Assembly (NCBI RefSeq): GCF_019679435.2
Contig: NZ_CP139781.1
Location: forward strand, 4,956,001-5,020,000
Length of the DNA stretch: 64,000 bases
Source of the DNA: Actomonas aquatica
Lineage (GTDB): Bacteria; Verrucomicrobiota; Verrucomicrobiia; Opitutales; Opitutaceae
Direction: 5' to 3'
Shown here: positions 63,801 to 64,000 of the stretch, piece by piece
Numbering within the stretch: the stretch's first letter is position 1
How the letters are laid out: every line of letters starts with the position of its first letter
The notes under the pieces: model-generated
Told to the model about the DNA's origin: nothing
Database searches by the model: none
Seen by the model: the letters and a program-made list of their open reading frames with translations, nothing else
Position numbers and translations under genes: made by a program

Positions 63801-64000
63801 GGGTGGAGCGCACGGTGCGGCGGACCTGGCCGGCGAGCGTCTCGAAGGCCAGGGCGTGGTAACCGGCGGCGAGAGCGGAGCTGAGCGATTCGGAGGGACC
63901 GTCCTCGGACTGGGCGCGGCGCAGGCGGGAGAGAGCTTCCTCGAAGCGGCGTTCGAGCAGGTGTTTGAAAGCCGAGTAAGGCACGCGGCCGGAGCGAGGC
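60898..64000 (-). CDS. Sugar kinase (GHMP)::UDP-sugar pyrophosphorylase fusion, possibly truncated at the right edge
   Basis: At least 1,028 residues. A GTG at 63984 is in frame, but the frame stays open to base 64000, so the true start may lie outside. The N-terminal half looks like a GHMP kinase (DLTHCAWSDIFFLGM, then VNGIPKGSRLAVSTNLLGAL as the phosphate loop). The C-terminal half is a UGP2/UDPGP-type nucleotidyltransferase (VVTYAAGVGSRWTQGAGVV, LHPVGHWFEIPN, LMVHNIDTLGATADP, YYNANTCWIDIDR). The order is opposite to that of the fucose enzyme FKP. One chain could phosphorylate a sugar and activate it as a UDP-sugar. The sugar is unknown. Confidence 0.85.
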   Translation of the reverse strand, partial: PRSGRVPYSAFKHLLERRFEEALSRLRRAQSEDGPSESLSSALAAGYHALAFETLAGQVRRTVRSTRGNAWMFRLGHPLDQPLKVRRELLTRADARAPYPLLQEHTAVRMDLTHCAWSDIFFLGMDYPEGARVINVSINLGVHGRDETTRPPVEAYFRVIDEPVLRLASVDLETTACINDLDEVFDFGRDYLGLLKAAVIAAGIVPPGIERSGASLADLLGRVFGKGRGFELVSNVNGIPKGSRLAVSTNLLGALIAACMRATGQIASLTGPMTETERRMVAARAILGEWIGGSGGGWQDSGGLWPGIKLIEGARATSQDAEYGVSRGTLLPRHTILDHERIPAASRRALQDSLVLVHGGMAQNVGPILEMATEKYLLRSAAEWTARQTTNATLDRILGLLAAGDIQKLGAELEANFTGPLQTIIPWVSNRYTERLIAETRAAFGDDFWGFWMLGGMSGGGMGFIFAPHRKAEGQAKLLEIMLAAKRDLEASLPFAMDPVVYDFTINENGSTAYLLSGDDALLPAAYYRHVTPGILRRDARDLSHREQVDLTQFTRAARQRPDFAAALPSLLDQLLPTVDATGRAAIDLNGLLAANGFDRAQHEQIRADLRDGRIGLALNRLPSTTAIHDVAPEEVWDLAAHGAEFRAAGEAALARGELAVVTYAAGVGSRWTQGAGVVKGLHPFAKFGGKHRSFIDVHLAKTRQVARAAGTPIPHVFTTSYLTHAATERVLRPAVGDAWERDVWLSPGRSIGLRLVPTVRDLQFAWEETAQQKLDEQKEKMRDSVRAALTGWARSVGEASDYTDNLPNQCLHPVGHWFEIPNLLKNGTLAALLQQHPNLRTLMVHNIDTLGATADPAMLGWFQARGATLGGEVITKRIEDHGGGLAKIDGRVRLVEGMALPKEEDEFRLSYYNANTCWIDIDRLLGVFGLTRDELADPSRTAAAVRAVAARMPTYVTIKEVKKRWGAGQEDVFPVMQFEKLWGDMTALADVPSAFALVPRPRGQQLKDQAQLDGWQRDGSAAHVAGLCAWDD

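Overview
The window is a high-GC, densely coding chromosomal segment with about 53 protein genes, no tRNA or rRNA genes, no phage module and no transposase. The combination of many TonB-dependent receptors, a PEP-CTERM surface protein, an ECF sigma factor with a small membrane partner, a 12-heme cytochrome c and several families of interspersed palindromes fits an aerobic or facultative Gram-negative member of Verrucomicrobiota, most likely Opitutaceae. That placement is inferred from protein style, not from a marker gene.

Region 1 (1-17.3 kb, all minus strand) is a metal-acquisition island. It holds four TonB-dependent receptors, three PepSY inner-membrane proteins, a PchR-type AraC regulator and a PiuC-type iron/2-oxoglutarate hydroxylase with a helical-repeat partner. 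The block from about 14.1 to 8.8 kb reproduces the Fiu/PiuA - PiuC - PiuB arrangement. A truncated gene runs off the left edge. Region 2 (17.3-21.1 kb) looks like a zinc or metal-limitation locus: a COG0523 GTPase divergent from a receptor gene across a region carrying several TGAGA-N5-TCTCA-like dyads, then a small CxxPGCP protein, a WD40 protein and a Tat-exported LysM amidase.

Region 3 (21.2-32.1 kb, mostly plus) contains a dicarboxylate/amino-acid symporter, a PEP-CTERM protein, an ECF sigma operon, a DUF4405-type membrane protein with a 12-heme cytochrome, a Cache chemoreceptor and a DcaP-like porin. Region 4 (32.2-35.6 kb) has an AT-richer, frame-broken HipA/YjjJ-type kinase gene and a second COG0523 GTPase with a large His-rich insertion. 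Region 5 (35.7-43.8 kb) is signalling: a hybrid kinase, a stand-alone receiver and a HisKA-only/receiver protein in one run, a 180-bp tandem repeat made of palindromes, a DegQ-type protease, and an OmpR/HK pair.

Region 6 (44-51 kb) has a GT2::GT-C fusion, a DUF2064 transferase, a class III cyclase lacking the usual transition-state arginine, another GT-C membrane protein and a two-gene envelope operon. Region 7 (51-64 kb) holds pyruvate kinase, a YycJ-type hydrolase, a DUF6807 protein and a compact PTPS - FolE2 - SDR cluster that could make a tetrahydrobiopterin-like cofactor. It ends with a chemoreceptor, a phosphate-type porin, an SGNH hydrolase and a large sugar kinase::UDP-sugar pyrophosphorylase fusion that reaches the right edge.

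The most unusual material is non-coding. At least three repeat families are scattered between genes. One is a set of short hairpins whose stem sequence differs from copy to copy while the TGTAG-like edge stays constant. The most interesting coding signals are the pteridine cluster, the COG0523/WD40/CxxPGCP locus, the HisKA-only receiver protein and the His-rich COG0523 protein.
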